Below, piece by piece: positions 8,190 to 17,326 of a stretch of 64,000 bases of DNA (its first letter is position 1; the number at the start of each line of letters is the position of its first letter). Source of the stretch: Aeromonas eucrenophila (GTDB lineage: Bacteria; Pseudomonadota; Gammaproteobacteria; Enterobacterales; Aeromonadaceae); assembly GCF_000819865.1 (NCBI RefSeq), contig NZ_CDDF01000016.1:151140-215139 (forward strand). Reading direction: 5' to 3'. The notes under the pieces were generated by a model. That model saw only the letters and a program-made list of their open reading frames with translations, was not told the origin of the DNA and made no database searches. Both the position numbers and the translations under genes were made by a program.

Positions 8190-8221
8190 GAAGAGGCGCC
8201 CCGGGGCGCCTCTTCTGTTTT
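8190..8221 (+). terminator. Intrinsic terminator after cidAB
   Basis: A perfect 26-bp dyad (8190-8215, halves GAAGAGGCGCCCC and GGGGCGCCTCTTC) is followed by TGTTTTCC. It is the only obvious stop signal for cidAB. Confidence 0.75.
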
Positions 8222-8237
8222 CCTCTCTTTATGCCGC

Positions 8238-8397
8238 CTTAGAACCTGTCGACGACCTGTCGACGACCTGTCGCGAGAGGTCGTCAGCAAGGTAAAGAGC
8301 AGCGCAGGAACCGGAGCGTATAGACATACGTGAGGATTCCGAGTAGCGCATGAGCCTTGATCACGGCCTCGTAGCAAGATCGTGCACAGGTTCTCAG
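8238..8397. repeat. Short intergenic element with terminal inverted repeats, abutting metL
   Basis: A 160-bp segment is bounded by imperfect 16-bp inverted repeats, 14 of 16 matching (core AGAACCTGT at 8241-8249 and ACAGGTTCT at 8386-8394). Inside, the 11-bp unit ACCTGTCGACG is repeated (8244, 8255, degenerate at 8266), followed by a perfect 8-bp hairpin GACGACCT / AGGTCGTC (8262-8285) and an imperfect hairpin around GGAACCGG...GGATTCC. The right end runs into the metL stop codon (TGA, 8394-8396). It resembles a MITE-like or other dispersed intergenic repeat. No second copy is evident in this window, so its dispersal is unproven. Confidence 0.55.
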
Positions 8398-10847
8398 AGG
8401 CTGGCGCAGATCTGCCAGAGATCGTACTGGATCGCCGCCGCCGTCACCTCACGCCCCGCCCCCGGCCCCTGGATCACCAGGGGGTTGGTGCGATAACTGT
8501 CGCTCTCGATGGCGAAGATGTTGTCGCAAGGCAGCAGGTTCGCGAACGGGTGGTGGGGCTCCAGCGCCTCCAGCCCGACCCTGGCCTTGCCGTCGTGCTC
8601 GAAGCGGGCCACGTAGCGCAGCACCTTGCCGACCCGCTGCGCGCCCTCGAACGCCGTCAGGATGGGGGCATCCAGCTCCTTGAGCCTGTCCATGAACTGA
8701 TCCGTGGTGGCCTTGCGCAGGGGCACGGGCACCAGGTTTTCCAGCTCGATGTCGGCGGAATCCAGCTCGAAGCCCGCCTCCCGCGCCAGGATCAACAGCT
8801 TGCGACGCACGTCCTGGCCGGAAAGATCTTCCCGCGGATCCGGCTCGGTCAGGCCGTGCTGCCAGGCCTCGTCCACCAGCTCGGAGAAGGGGCGGCTGCC
8901 GTCATACTGCTGGAACAGCCAGGAGAGGGTGCCGGAGAAGATGCCGGAGACTCCCTGAATGCGATCGCCACTCTGGCGCAGCATCTGGATGCTGGACTGG
9001 ATGGGCAGGCCCGCCCCGACGGTGGCGTTGTAGCGCCACTGCACCTGGTGATCCCGGCAGCTCTGCTTGATGCGCTGGTAGAACTCGCTCTCGGCGGCGC
9101 CGGCAAACTTGTTGGCGGCGATGATGTGAATGCCGAGCTGGGCGAAGTCCGGGTAGTAACGGCTCACCGTCTCGCTGGCGGTCATGTCCAGCGCGATCAG
9201 GGCATCGAAGCCGTGTTGCTCCAGCTGACCCAACAGTTCGGGCCAGATCAGCGGCTTGGGATCGAACCTGTCACGCACCTTGAGGGGATCCAGCCCCTCC
9301 TCGTCCAGCAAGCCGCCCTTGGAGTCGAACACCCCGTACAGGGTAAGCGCCAGATTGAGCTCGTGCTCGAGGCGCGCCTTCTCGCGGCCATAGAGGCTGA
9401 GCCAGTGGCCGCCGATGTTGCCCTTGCCGAACACCACCAGGCCGACCCGGGTCGGACGGCTGAACAGAGCGCTGTGCAGGGCGATGAGCAGGGGCTCGAG
9501 CACCACCTGACGCAGTACGGCCACCAGGCTCAGGCCGTCTCTGGCCACCTGCACGAACTCCAGGGGTTGATCCGCCAGCAACTGATAGAAGCGGTGGCAC
9601 TGCTCGGCGTTATCGGTCACCCCGGCGCCGACCAGGGCTACCAGGCTGAAGCCTTCCTTCTGGATGAGGCCGGTGAAGCTGCCCTGCAGCTGGAAGTCCC
9701 GCAGCACCTCGAAGGCACCTTCCGCCACCTCGAGGGTGTAGGCCAGACGCAGCACCCGCCGATCCGGCTGGCGTTGCAGGGTGAGCGGGTGGAGGCGATG
9801 GCGGGCCAGATGGGCCTCGATGGTCGCCACCGTCTGCTCATAGCTGGTCTGGGGCAGCACCTTGAGCTCGATCAGCGCAATCTGATCCACCGAGGAGACG
9901 ATGCGGGCGCCGCCGGAGCGCGGTGCCCGGCGCAGTATGTGGGTGCAACCCTCGTCCGGGTTGTAGCTGCAACGCAGGGTCAGGCGCTGGCGGCTGTCGG
10001 CCACCGGCTGCAGGGTGCGGGAATGCAGCACGGAGGAGCCGAGACGGGCCAGCTCGTTGGCCTCCGCCAGGCTCAGGCGCTCCAGCAGGCGCGCCTCCTT
10101 GACCCGACGCGGATCCGCGCTGTAAACCCCGGCTACGTCGCTCCAGATGGTGGTGGATTCCCCATCCGCCAGCGCCGCCAACAGGCTAGCACTGTAGTCG
10201 GAGCCGTTGCGGCCGAGCAGCAAGGAGCGCCCCTCCAGATCCGCGGCGATGAAGCCGGTCACGACGATGCGGCCGGGATGCTCCGCCAGACGGGCCTTGA
10301 GCAGCTCGCTGGAGATGGCGGTGTTGACCTTGACCAGGGCGCCGTCTTCCGCGCGCAGGAAGCTGCGGGCGTCGAGCCAGATGGCGGGCTCGCCACGGCT
10401 GCTGAGCAGGGCAGCCAACAGGCGTGCCGACCACACCTCACCGAAGGCGAGCAGGCCGTTGCGCTCGAAGCGATCGAACTGCCCCTCCAGGGTCTTGGCG
10501 ATCAGCTGGGTATCGTCGGCAAGCTGCTTGCTCAAGTCGAGCAGCAATTCCCCTTCCAGCAGGCCGTCGATCAGGCTCTGCTGATAGGCGTGCAGGGCGG
10601 TGATGGCCTCGCCGGCGGCCTCGTCCCCGGCTTCCGCCAGCTCCACCAGCTGGATCAGCCGGTTGGTGGTCTTGCCGGCGGCGGAGACCACGATCAGTTC
10701 ATGGCCGCCGACCTGCTGCTCGACGATGGCCGCGACCCGGCGATAACAGACCGGATCCGCCAGACTGCTGCCGCCAAACTTGTGCACATGGCGCCGCTTT
10801 TGTACCGCTTCTGCTGCCACTGCTACCTCTCCTTGCTGCTGTTCCAT
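8394..10847 (-). CDS. metL: Bifunctional aspartokinase II / homoserine dehydrogenase II
   Basis: Catalyses ATP-dependent phosphorylation of aspartate and NADPH reduction of aspartate semialdehyde to homoserine, on the branch to methionine and threonine. The 817-residue protein has an N-terminal kinase domain (HKFGGSSLAD at about 22-31), a central region with degenerate ACT-like sequence, and a homoserine dehydrogenase domain with the nucleotide fold VVFGKGNIGG. Sequence and the metB neighbour favour MetL over ThrA. Start: ATG 10847 is listed, but GTG at 10820 (ninth codon later) has an excellent AAGGAGAGG 5-8 nt upstream and may be the true start. It lies 106 bp after metB and is probably under MetJ control. 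Confidence 0.94.
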   Translation of the reverse strand: MEQQQGEVAVAAEAVQKRRHVHKFGGSSLADPVCYRRVAAIVEQQVGGHELIVVSAAGKTTNRLIQLVELAEAGDEAAGEAITALHAYQQSLIDGLLEGELLLDLSKQLADDTQLIAKTLEGQFDRFERNGLLAFGEVWSARLLAALLSSRGEPAIWLDARSFLRAEDGALVKVNTAISSELLKARLAEHPGRIVVTGFIAADLEGRSLLLGRNGSDYSASLLAALADGESTTIWSDVAGVYSADPRRVKEARLLERLSLAEANELARLGSSVLHSRTLQPVADSRQRLTLRCSYNPDEGCTHILRRAPRSGGARIVSSVDQIALIELKVLPQTSYEQTVATIEAHLARHRLHPLTLQRQPDRRVLRLAYTLEVAEGAFEVLRDFQLQGSFTGLIQKEGFSLVALVGAGVTDNAEQCHRFYQLLADQPLEFVQVARDGLSLVAVLRQVVLEPLLIALHSALFSRPTRVGLVVFGKGNIGGHWLSLYGREKARLEHELNLALTLYGVFDSKGGLLDEEGLDPLKVRDRFDPKPLIWPELLGQLEQHGFDALIALDMTASETVSRYYPDFAQLGIHIIAANKFAGAAESEFYQRIKQSCRDHQVQWRYNATVGAGLPIQSSIQMLRQSGDRIQGVSGIFSGTLSWLFQQYDGSRPFSELVDEAWQHGLTEPDPREDLSGQDVRRKLLILAREAGFELDSADIELENLVPVPLRKATTDQFMDRLKELDAPILTAFEGAQRVGKVLRYVARFEHDGKARVGLEALEPHHPFANLLPCDNIFAIESDSYRTNPLVIQGPGAGREVTAAAIQYDLWQICASL

Positions 10848-10953
10848 TTAGATCACCACCTGTTCCTGCGTCTTGCTGCCGGCAGCACGCCCTGTCCGTG
10901 GGGTCGACGCACCTGCCGATACCCTCTCCGTGCGGCTGGCTGCCGTGTCGTTA

Positions 10954-12123
10954 TTAGTTTGCCTGTTGCGCCAACTGCGCCTGTTCAAATGCCTGGGCCA
11001 GATCGGCCACCAGGTCTTCGCCGTGTTCTATGCCCACCGACAGGCGCAGCAGCTGGGCGCTGATGCCCGCCGCCTGTTGCGCCGCCGGGGTCATAGCCCT
11101 GTGGGTCATGCTGGCGGGATGGGCCACCAGACTCTCCACCCCGCCGAGGGATTCCGCCACCGAGAAGAGGCGCAGCGCATCCAGGAAGGCGCGCAGCCCC
11201 GCCTCGTTGCAATCGAGCTCAAAACTTAGCATGGCGCCGAAGCCGGACTGTTGACGGCGCGCAATCTCGTGGCCCGGATGACTCGGCAGGCTGGGGTGAT
11301 AGATCGTCTTCACCAGCGGCTGTTGCTGCAGGAAGGCGAGGATCCTGTCCGTGTTCTCCTGATGGGTGCGCAGGCGCGGCGCCAGGGTGCGAAGCCCCCG
11401 CAGGGTGAGGTAGGAATCGAAGGCACCCGAGGTCAGCCCCAGACAGTTGGCCCACCACACCAGGGAGTCGGCCAGTGCCTGCTCCTTGGCGATGGCGACT
11501 CCGCCCACCACGTCGGAGTGGCCGTTGATGTACTTGGTGGTGGAATGCACCACCACATCGGCGCCGAGGGTCAGCGGCTGCTGCAACAGCGGCGAGAGGA
11601 AGGTGTTGTCCACCGCCACCTGGGCGCCCACCTCGTGGGCCGCGGCGGCGATGGCAGCCACGTCCACCACCCGCAGCAGCGGGTTGGAGGGAGTCTCCAC
11701 CCACACCAGCGCGGGTTTCTGGGCGAGCGCCTCGGCCAGGGCCGCCTCGTCCCCCTGATCCACGAACTGCACCCGGTAGTGGCCCTTGGCCGCCAGGTAT
11801 TCGAACAGGCGCCAGGTGCCGCCGTAACAATCGTGAGGAGCCAGCAGCAGATCACCGGCCTTGAGCAGGGCCGTGGTCACCAGGTGGACGGCGCCCATGC
11901 CGGTGCCGGTCACTACGGCGCCCGCCCCTCCTTCCAGCACCGCCAGCGCGTCCGCCAGGTTGGTGCGGGTCGGGTTGCCGGAGCGGGCATAATCGTATTG
12001 ACGGGGTTCGCCGAAATCGGCAAAGGTGTAGTTGCTGGAGAGGTAGATGGGCGGCACCACGGCACCGTGTTGCTGGTCTGTCTCAATCCCGGTACGTACC
12101 GCCAGGGTGGCCTTGTGGGTCAT
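10954..12123 (-). CDS. metB: Cystathionine gamma-synthase
   Basis: PLP enzyme joining O-succinylhomoserine and cysteine to give cystathionine in methionine synthesis. The 389-residue protein has the usual length. The PLP lysine is K197 in HSTTKYINGHSDV, and other family signatures are YARSGNPTR (46-53) and APHDCYGG (95-102). The very close fit to enterobacterial MetB rather than MetC or MetZ supports the specific call. Transcription starts in the metB-metJ interval, which carries tandem met boxes; metL follows in the same direction. Confidence 0.95.
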   Translation of the reverse strand: MTHKATLAVRTGIETDQQHGAVVPPIYLSSNYTFADFGEPRQYDYARSGNPTRTNLADALAVLEGGAGAVVTGTGMGAVHLVTTALLKAGDLLLAPHDCYGGTWRLFEYLAAKGHYRVQFVDQGDEAALAEALAQKPALVWVETPSNPLLRVVDVAAIAAAAHEVGAQVAVDNTFLSPLLQQPLTLGADVVVHSTTKYINGHSDVVGGVAIAKEQALADSLVWWANCLGLTSGAFDSYLTLRGLRTLAPRLRTHQENTDRILAFLQQQPLVKTIYHPSLPSHPGHEIARRQQSGFGAMLSFELDCNEAGLRAFLDALRLFSVAESLGGVESLVAHPASMTHRAMTPAAQQAAGISAQLLRLSVGIEHGEDLVADLAQAFEQAQLAQQAN

Positions 12124-12228
12124 GTCACTCTCTCCTTGAACTGTCGCTGGGCGATGGCCGCTGTGCCTCTGCCACGGCTATCCTGCCATTGCTGGCCTAT
12201 GGTGAACCACCTTACGCCAGCGCAAAAA

Positions 12229-12260
12229 AGCCGTCAACACTTCTAGACGTCTAAATGGCT
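12229..12260. promoter_or_regulatory. Tandem met boxes (MetJ operator) between metB and metJ
   Basis: Four adjacent 8-bp units match the MetJ consensus AGACGTCT: AGCCGTCA (6/8), ACACTTCT (6/8), AGACGTCT at 12245-12252 (8/8) and AAATGGCT (5/8). MetJ with S-adenosylmethionine binds such arrays co-operatively. The array lies between divergent metB and metJ, so it can repress both. Confidence 0.88.
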
Positions 12261-12333
12261 TTGCTGTTGGATTGCCATCTAATTCCGTAAGGGTTAAAAT
12301 CCGCGCTCACGGCCAAATGAGAACAGGTGAATC

Positions 12334-12657
12334 ATGGGTACAGAGTGGAACGGCGACTACGTCAGCCCCTATGCGGAACACGGCAAGAAGAGCGAACAGG
12401 TCAAGAAGATTACTGTCTCGATCCCGCTCAAGGTGCTGAAGGTGCTGACCGATGAGCGCACCCGTCGTCAGGTGAACAACCTGCGTCATGCGACCAACAG
12501 CGAGCTGCTCTGCGAAGCCTTCCTGCACGCCTTCACCGGCCAGCCGCTGCCCGGTGACGACGACTTGCGCAAGGATCACCCGGACAGCGTCCCTGCCGAG
12601 GCGCGCGCCATCATGGAAGCGCTCGGCAAGGAGATCGAAGATTTCGACGCAGAATAA
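12334..12657 (+). CDS. metJ: Methionine regulon repressor MetJ
   Basis: Ribbon-helix-helix repressor that uses S-adenosylmethionine as corepressor. The 107-residue protein is nearly identical in length to enterobacterial MetJ. Key segments are [20 protein letters not shown], containing the DNA-binding beta ribbon (KKITVSIPL), and [20 protein letters not shown] in helices A-B. It is divergent from metBL, with four tandem met boxes in the gap, implying autoregulation. A short gap separates it from the AraC-type gene downstream. Confidence 0.97.
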   Translation: MGTEWNGDYVSPYAEHGKKSEQVKKITVSIPLKVLKVLTDERTRRQVNNLRHATNSELLCEAFLHAFTGQPLPGDDDLRKDHPDSVPAEARAIMEALGKEIEDFDAE

Positions 12658-12674
12658 CCCTGGCAGCATTGCCT

Positions 12675-13469
12675 ATGCCCAATAGCAATCTTCCTTCGAT
12701 GACGCGGCCCGGTGCCGCGTCATCGCTATCTGCTCCCCCGTCGGCACCCACGCCTTCGTTCAGCCTGCGCCGCTACCAGCGCGACATCAGCAGCCACCAC
12801 CACGACTTCGCCCAGCTGGTGATCCCCCTGGACGGCCCCATCGAGATAGAGGTGCAGGGCCAGGGGCAACGCCTCCTCCCCGGTTTCGCCTGTGTCATAG
12901 CCCCAGGTCTGCGCCACGACTACGCCGCCGATCCGGCCCTCTCCTTCCTGGTGCAGGAGAGCTCCTGGCTGCCGAGCAGCCTGGGTGAGCGCCCCTTTAT
13001 CGAGCTGGATGAACCCCAGCGCCACTACCTCGCCTTCCTGCGCCAGCTGGTCGGCCAGGGCCGCCACATCGAGGGTATGGAGCAGGTCTGGCTCCAGTTG
13101 CTGGCCGGGCAGCAGGAGCCACGCCTTCCCCCGAGCCGCATCGATCCCCGCATCGCACGGGTGCAGCGCCACATCGAGGCCCACCTCGCAGAACCCCTCG
13201 GCAACGCACGCCTCGCCGCCCTCGCCTGCCTAGGCCAGAGCCAGTTCAAGCACGCCTTTCGCCAACAGCTCGGCATGAGCGTCTCCCACTACATCCGGGC
13301 GCGGCGCATGACCTTGGCCCGCACCCTGCTCGCCCAGACCGCCCTGCCCATCGGCGAGATAGCCTGCCGCTGTGGCTATCAGAATCAGGGGGCCTTCGCC
13401 GAGCGCTTCCTCACCGAAGCCGGGCTGACGCCCTCCGCCTGGCGCCAGCAAAACGGCCGCTTGCCGTAA
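12675..13469 (+). CDS. AraC-family transcriptional regulator
   Basis: A 264-residue regulator with an N-terminal cupin-like sensing domain (about 30-130, with histidines [13 protein letters not shown]) and a C-terminal double helix-turn-helix (about 165-262). The first HTH is around [19 protein letters not shown] and the second around [20 protein letters not shown], ending in TPSAWR as usual for AraC. The start is uncertain: ATG 12675 is used; TTG 12669 and ATG 12699 are alternatives, and none has a strong Shine-Dalgarno. It follows metJ by 17 bp, so read-through is possible. The target is unknown. Confidence 0.82.
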   Translation: MPNSNLPSMTRPGAASSLSAPPSAPTPSFSLRRYQRDISSHHHDFAQLVIPLDGPIEIEVQGQGQRLLPGFACVIAPGLRHDYAADPALSFLVQESSWLPSSLGERPFIELDEPQRHYLAFLRQLVGQGRHIEGMEQVWLQLLAGQQEPRLPPSRIDPRIARVQRHIEAHLAEPLGNARLAALACLGQSQFKHAFRQQLGMSVSHYIRARRMTLARTLLAQTALPIGEIACRCGYQNQGAFAERFLTEAGLTPSAWRQQNGRLP

Positions 13470-13554
13470 CGGGTCGGCTCGCCGCCGAAGACAAGCCGGA
13501 CCCGGATCGGGCATGCTGGTGCTCAGACACAGCAGGCAGATTCGAGGAGCAAAG

Positions 13555-13893
13555 ATGCAGACCATAAGCTGGCAGGATTTCGAGATGGTGGAACTTAGGG
13601 TCGGCACCCTGGTGCGGGTCGAGCCCTTCCCCGAGGCGCGCAAGCCCGCCTACAAGGTATGGGCGGACTTTGGCCCCGAGCTCGGCGTGCGCAAGAGCAG
13701 CGCCCAGATCACCGACCTCTATCAGGCGGAGGATCTGGTGGGCCGCCAGATAGTGGCGGTGGTGAACTTCCCCCCCAAGCAGATAGGCCCCATCCAATCG
13801 GAGTTTCTGCTCACCGGCTTCTACCGGGCGGACGGCGCCGTGGTGATGGCCATCCCGGAGCAGGCGGTGGAGAATGGCGCCAAGCTGGGCTGA
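13555..13893 (+). CDS. csaA: CsaA-like tRNA-binding-domain protein
   Basis: A 112-residue protein consisting of one EMAP/Arc1p-type OB fold, as in CsaA and YgjH. Signature segments are [27 protein letters not shown] start (split here as [20 protein letters not shown]), SSAQITDLY, and [14 protein letters not shown]. CsaA of Bacillus acts as an export-related chaperone and forms a tRNA-binding dimer. Start 13555 has GAGGAGC 6 nt upstream. A strong terminator follows. The function in this organism is inferred only from fold. Confidence 0.86.
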   Translation: MQTISWQDFEMVELRVGTLVRVEPFPEARKPAYKVWADFGPELGVRKSSAQITDLYQAEDLVGRQIVAVVNFPPKQIGPIQSEFLLTGFYRADGAVVMAIPEQAVENGAKLG

Positions 13894-13930
13894 GTCAGCG
13901 GATAAAACGGCAACCACCGTCGGATAAAAC

Positions 13931-13964
13931 GAGAGAGGCGACCCCGGGGTCGCCTCTCTTGTCT
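13931..13964. terminator. Intrinsic terminator between csaA and the permease
   Basis: A 14-bp GC-rich perfect stem (AGAGAGGCGACCCC / GGGGTCGCCTCTCT, 13932-13959) is followed by TTGTCT. The two genes are convergent. A 10-bp direct repeat CGGATAAAAC lies just before it (about 13899 and 13921). Confidence 0.8.
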
Positions 13965-13981
13965 GCGTCTTGCCTGACGAG

Positions 13982-15250
13982 TTATTTCAGCAGGCTGAAC
14001 AGCAGCGCCGAGACCGCCAGCGACCCTGTCAGCAGGATGAAGCCGTTGGTCCAGCCCTGGCGGAAGCGGGCCAGCGCCTCCACCTTGTAGATGGCCACCA
14101 CCGGCATGATGAACAGGATCATGGCGATGACGGGGCCGGAGAGGGTCTCCATCAGGCCGAGGATGCCGGGATTGATGACCGCCGCCCCCCAGATGGCGAA
14201 GAACATCAGGGCGATGCCGAGCCTGTCGGCCTTGGCCAGCGACAGGCCGGTGGGCTTGGCGATCAGGCTCTTGAGGCTCTCCCGCGCCCCCAGGAAGTGG
14301 CCGAGGAAGGAGGAGCTGATGGCGATGAAGGCGATGAGCGGCCCCAGGGTCACTATCACCGGGTTGTCGGTGATGTTGGCGAGATAGGAGAGCACCGAGA
14401 CGTTCTGAGCCTTGGCCTCGGCCAGCTGGACCGGGGAGAGGCTCAGCACGCAGGAGAAGACGAAGAACAGCACGAAGCCCACCAGCATGACGGTGGTGTT
14501 GCGCAGGATGAGACCGCTCTTGGCCTCCGCCTGCTCGCCGTATTCCCGCCGCTGCACGTTGGCAAAGCCGGAAATGGCGGCGGCATGGCTGAAGGCGAAC
14601 ACCGTCACCGGCAGCGCCAGCCAGACGGTGTTGAGGAAGCTGGCCCCCTCAAAGGCAGTCATCTGTGGCCACTGCCACTGGGGAATGAGGTAGCAGGAGA
14701 GGGCCGCCAGAATGGCCGCCAGCGGGTAGACCATGAAGGCGAAGGCGCGCAGCATGGCTTTCTCCCCCGCCATCATCACGGCGATCATGGCGAACACCAG
14801 CACGCCGGAGAGCATCACCCGGTTCGGGGCGGCCATGTCGAGCTGGTTGATCATGAAGCTCTCCACCGTGTTGGTCAGGCCGACACCGTAGATCAGCAGG
14901 ATCGGGAAGATGGAGAGAAAATAGAGCGCCGATATGAGGCGGCCGGCCATCTTGCCGAAGTGCTCCTCCGCCACCTCGGTGAAGTCGGCATGGGGGCGGG
15001 AGGAGGAGAGCACGAAGCGCGCCAGCCCGCGATGGGCCAGGAAGGTCATGGGGCCGGCCAGCACGGCGACGATGATCAACGGCCAGATGCCGCCGAGCCC
15101 CAGATTGATGGGCAGGAACAGGATGCCGGCGCCGACGGCGGTGCCAAACAGGCTGATGACCCAGTGGGTGTCGTGACGACGCCAGCCGGTGTGGGCGACG
15201 ACGGATTGGGAACCGGACAGCTCCCGGGTGACCTCTGCAGATAAACTCAT
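13982..15250 (-). CDS. HAAAP-family amino-acid permease (serine/threonine type, SdaC/TdcC-like)
   Basis: A 422-residue inner-membrane protein with about 11 hydrophobic segments. The N-terminal HWVISLFGTAVGAGILFLPI is the typical first transmembrane helix of hydroxy and aromatic amino-acid permeases, with the unwound GTAVGAG substrate segment. VFAFSHAAAISGFAN later is also characteristic. Substrate cannot be fixed; serine or threonine is most likely from similarity to SdaC/YhaO. It is transcribed from a 413-bp AT-rich upstream region that probably holds its regulation. Confidence 0.87.
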   Translation of the reverse strand: MSLSAEVTRELSGSQSVVAHTGWRRHDTHWVISLFGTAVGAGILFLPINLGLGGIWPLIIVAVLAGPMTFLAHRGLARFVLSSSRPHADFTEVAEEHFGKMAGRLISALYFLSIFPILLIYGVGLTNTVESFMINQLDMAAPNRVMLSGVLVFAMIAVMMAGEKAMLRAFAFMVYPLAAILAALSCYLIPQWQWPQMTAFEGASFLNTVWLALPVTVFAFSHAAAISGFANVQRREYGEQAEAKSGLILRNTTVMLVGFVLFFVFSCVLSLSPVQLAEAKAQNVSVLSYLANITDNPVIVTLGPLIAFIAISSSFLGHFLGARESLKSLIAKPTGLSLAKADRLGIALMFFAIWGAAVINPGILGLMETLSGPVIAMILFIMPVVAIYKVEALARFRQGWTNGFILLTGSLAVSALLFSLLK

Positions 15251-15663
15251 CGTTAATTCACTTTTTGTCAGTATTTAAATCTGCAGTTATTGTGCTATCT
15301 CAGCATTTAATTCTCAAAATTCGACACTGGCAGATCCCACTGCCAAAGCTCGCGTCGGCCAGTGAGATTGGGAGCAGGATCTCATCCTCATAATTCATCA
15401 AATCTGAATTTAGGCAATATGGCGATATATAAAACCAAAATATCACTTCTGGTTAATTTTTTATTTTGATAGATGTGGAATTGCCAGAATTACACGATTA
15501 ATCATCTCGCAGCGAATGACCTGGCGATTACGAATCACTGCGGTTGTCGCACCTTGCCAGCGGATATCCCTGCTAAGCGTCATAAAGCCAGCGAATAGCA
15601 CTAATGAACAGGGCGACCCTGAGGCCGCCCTGTGGATGTCGAGACAATGAAATCTCAGCCTGC
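15251..15663. other. Long AT-rich intergenic region upstream of the permease and beyond cysQ
   Basis: No convincing gene is visible in this 413-bp stretch. It is much more AT-rich than its surroundings, with several runs resembling promoter elements. A small hairpin TGGCAG / CTGCCA lies at 15328-15345. Near the cysQ end, ACAGGGCG / CGCCCTGT (about 15607-15632) could form a stem, but it lacks a T-tract on either strand. The region is likely the control region of the permease; what binds it is unknown. Confidence 0.5.
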
Positions 15664-16476
15664 TCAGTGGGCCAGGATCTTGCCCCAGGCCAGCGCCGGA
15701 TCCCCCATCACGATGAAGTCCGGGTTCTCCAGCGACTCCGTCTCGTTGTAGCTCAGCGGCTGCAGCGCCAGGCTGAGGATGCGACCCCCCGCCGCCTCGA
15801 CGATACACTGGGCAGCGGCGGTATCCCACTCGCCGGTAGGGCCGAGCCGCACATAGCAATCGGCCGCCCCCTCCGCCACCAGGCAGGACTTCAGGGAGCT
15901 GGAGCCGAGCGGGATCAGCTCGTAGTTGATGGCCGGGTTGAGGCGGCGGGTCAGCATCTCCAGCTTCTGGCGACGGCTGATGGCCACCACCAGCGCATCC
16001 GGCTGATCGTGCTCGTGGTGCATGGCGCTGATGGGGTAGATCTCGCCGGCGGCCTCCTTGAAGGCGCCGTGACCGCGCACCGCCCAGTAGAGCACGTCGG
16101 ACTCGGGGGCGTAGATGACCCCGAGCACCGGCACGTTGTCCTGCACCAGGGCGATCAGGGTAGCGAAGTCGCCGCTGCCGGCGATGAACTCACCGGTGCC
16201 GTCGAGGGGGTCCACCAGCCAGTACTGGCGCCAGTTGGCCCGCTGGCTGAAGGGCACATCGGCCGCCTCTTCGGTCAGCACAGGGATATGGGGAGTGAGC
16301 GCCGACAGCGCCTGCTTGAGGTAGGCATCGGCAGCAAGATCGGCACTGGTGACCGGGGTCGCATCCTCCTTCAGCTGACGCTCGAACTGACCGCCGTGAT
16401 AGATCTCGTGAAGGATCCGCCCCGCTTCGCGGGCTATCTCCTTGACCCCAGGCACCCAGGCCAACAACTCCTGCAT
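15664..16476 (-). CDS. cysQ: 3'(2'),5'-bisphosphate nucleotidase CysQ
   Basis: Removes 3'-phosphoadenosine 5'-phosphate (PAP) formed during sulfate assimilation; a Mg-dependent, lithium-sensitive inositol-monophosphatase fold. The 270-residue protein has the metal-binding motif WLVDPLDGTGEFI and the second signature EWDTAAAQCIVEAAGG, both complete, and an early TEEAAD acidic motif. It is downstream of nudE with a 43-bp gap, a conserved cysQ-nudE pair. Likely at the inner face of the membrane as in E. coli; no signal peptide is seen. Confidence 0.94.
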   Translation of the reverse strand: MQELLAWVPGVKEIAREAGRILHEIYHGGQFERQLKEDATPVTSADLAADAYLKQALSALTPHIPVLTEEAADVPFSQRANWRQYWLVDPLDGTGEFIAGSGDFATLIALVQDNVPVLGVIYAPESDVLYWAVRGHGAFKEAAGEIYPISAMHHEHDQPDALVVAISRRQKLEMLTRRLNPAINYELIPLGSSSLKSCLVAEGAADCYVRLGPTGEWDTAAAQCIVEAAGGRILSLALQPLSYNETESLENPDFIVMGDPALAWGKILAH

Positions 16477-16519
16477 ATTGCTACCCTCTGTCTTTGATTA
16501 TCTTTGCGCCCTCGAGGGG

Positions 16520-17128
16520 CTATTTTTCCTGCTCCGCCAGCCATTTCTGGGCCAGCAGCAGGGCACTGATGCTGCGCGACTCGGTAAAGTCCGGGCGCGC
16601 CAGCAATTCGTCGATGCGGTTCAGCGGCCAGGGGATCACCTCGAGGGGCTCGGGCTCGTCGCCGATGCGCTGCTCCGGGTAGAGATCCAGGGCCAGCAGT
16701 ATGTCCATCCGGCTGGAGAAGTAGCCGGGGGCCAGGGACACCTGCTTGAGGGGGATCAGGCGGTTGGCACCGAAGCCCGCCTCCTCCATCAGCTCCCGGT
16801 TGCCCGCCTCGAAGGCGTTCTCGCCCGGATCGATCAGCCCCTTGGGGAAGCCCAGCTCGTAACTGTGGGTACCCGCCGCGTATTCGCGCACCAGCAGCAG
16901 GTGATGGGCGTCATACAGCGGCACCACCATGACGGCGCCCCGGTTGCCCCCCCGCATCCGCTCGTACACCCGCTCTTCCCCGTTGCTGAATTTCAGGTGC
17001 AGGGATTCCACCTTGAACAGCCGGCTCTCGGCCACGATTTCGGCCTTGAGGATCTCCGGCTTGCTCTTGTCCTGAGCCAGGGTCTCGACACTGAGGTGTA
17101 CGGGTTTGCGCTTGTGGGAGTCACTCAT
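16520..17128 (-). CDS. nudE: ADP compounds hydrolase NudE
   Basis: Nudix hydrolase cleaving ADP-ribose, Ap3A and NADH. The 202-residue protein has a complete Nudix box, with G-x5-E-x7-REL-x-EE-x-G readable as GLIDPGENAFEAGNRELMEE followed by AG. The N-terminal KPEILKAEIVAESRLFKVE matches NudE rather than NudF. The start at 17128 (MSDSHKRKPVHL) is preferred over a longer in-frame extension. Probably operonic with cysQ, linking PAP and nucleotide-sugar housekeeping. Confidence 0.93.
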   Translation of the reverse strand: MSDSHKRKPVHLSVETLAQDKSKPEILKAEIVAESRLFKVESLHLKFSNGEERVYERMRGGNRGAVMVVPLYDAHHLLLVREYAAGTHSYELGFPKGLIDPGENAFEAGNRELMEEAGFGANRLIPLKQVSLAPGYFSSRMDILLALDLYPEQRIGDEPEPLEVIPWPLNRIDELLARPDFTESRSISALLLAQKWLAEQEK

Positions 17129-17326
17129 CGGGGGCTGACAGCTCGTTAAAAAATCGTGCTTCAAGAGTAAACGACTCCCACTCCGAACACCACGGGGCCG
17201 AGGCGGGAAAGCGGCCTTAAAGATCCGCTGGGATACCGAGTTCCCGTCACCAGTTAATGGCACCGGGTGATCCACTCATTACCCGAGCCAATCGCCAAGC
17301 GGCGCCCTCCGGCAGAGGGGGCTCTG

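Noticed and set aside
8244..8276. Three 11-bp repeats considered as a CRISPR-like array
   Set aside because: The units are contiguous with no spacers and no cas genes are present in the window.
8382..11063. Very long open frame (893 codons) on the plus strand opposite metL
   Set aside because: It is antisense to a fully conserved metL; long antisense frames are common in high-GC genes. The translation is low-complexity Gly/Gln/Leu/Arg-rich and shows no family motif.
15607..15632. Hairpin downstream of cysQ as intrinsic terminator
   Set aside because: The stem is GC-rich, but no T-run follows on either strand, so it was left as an unassigned hairpin.
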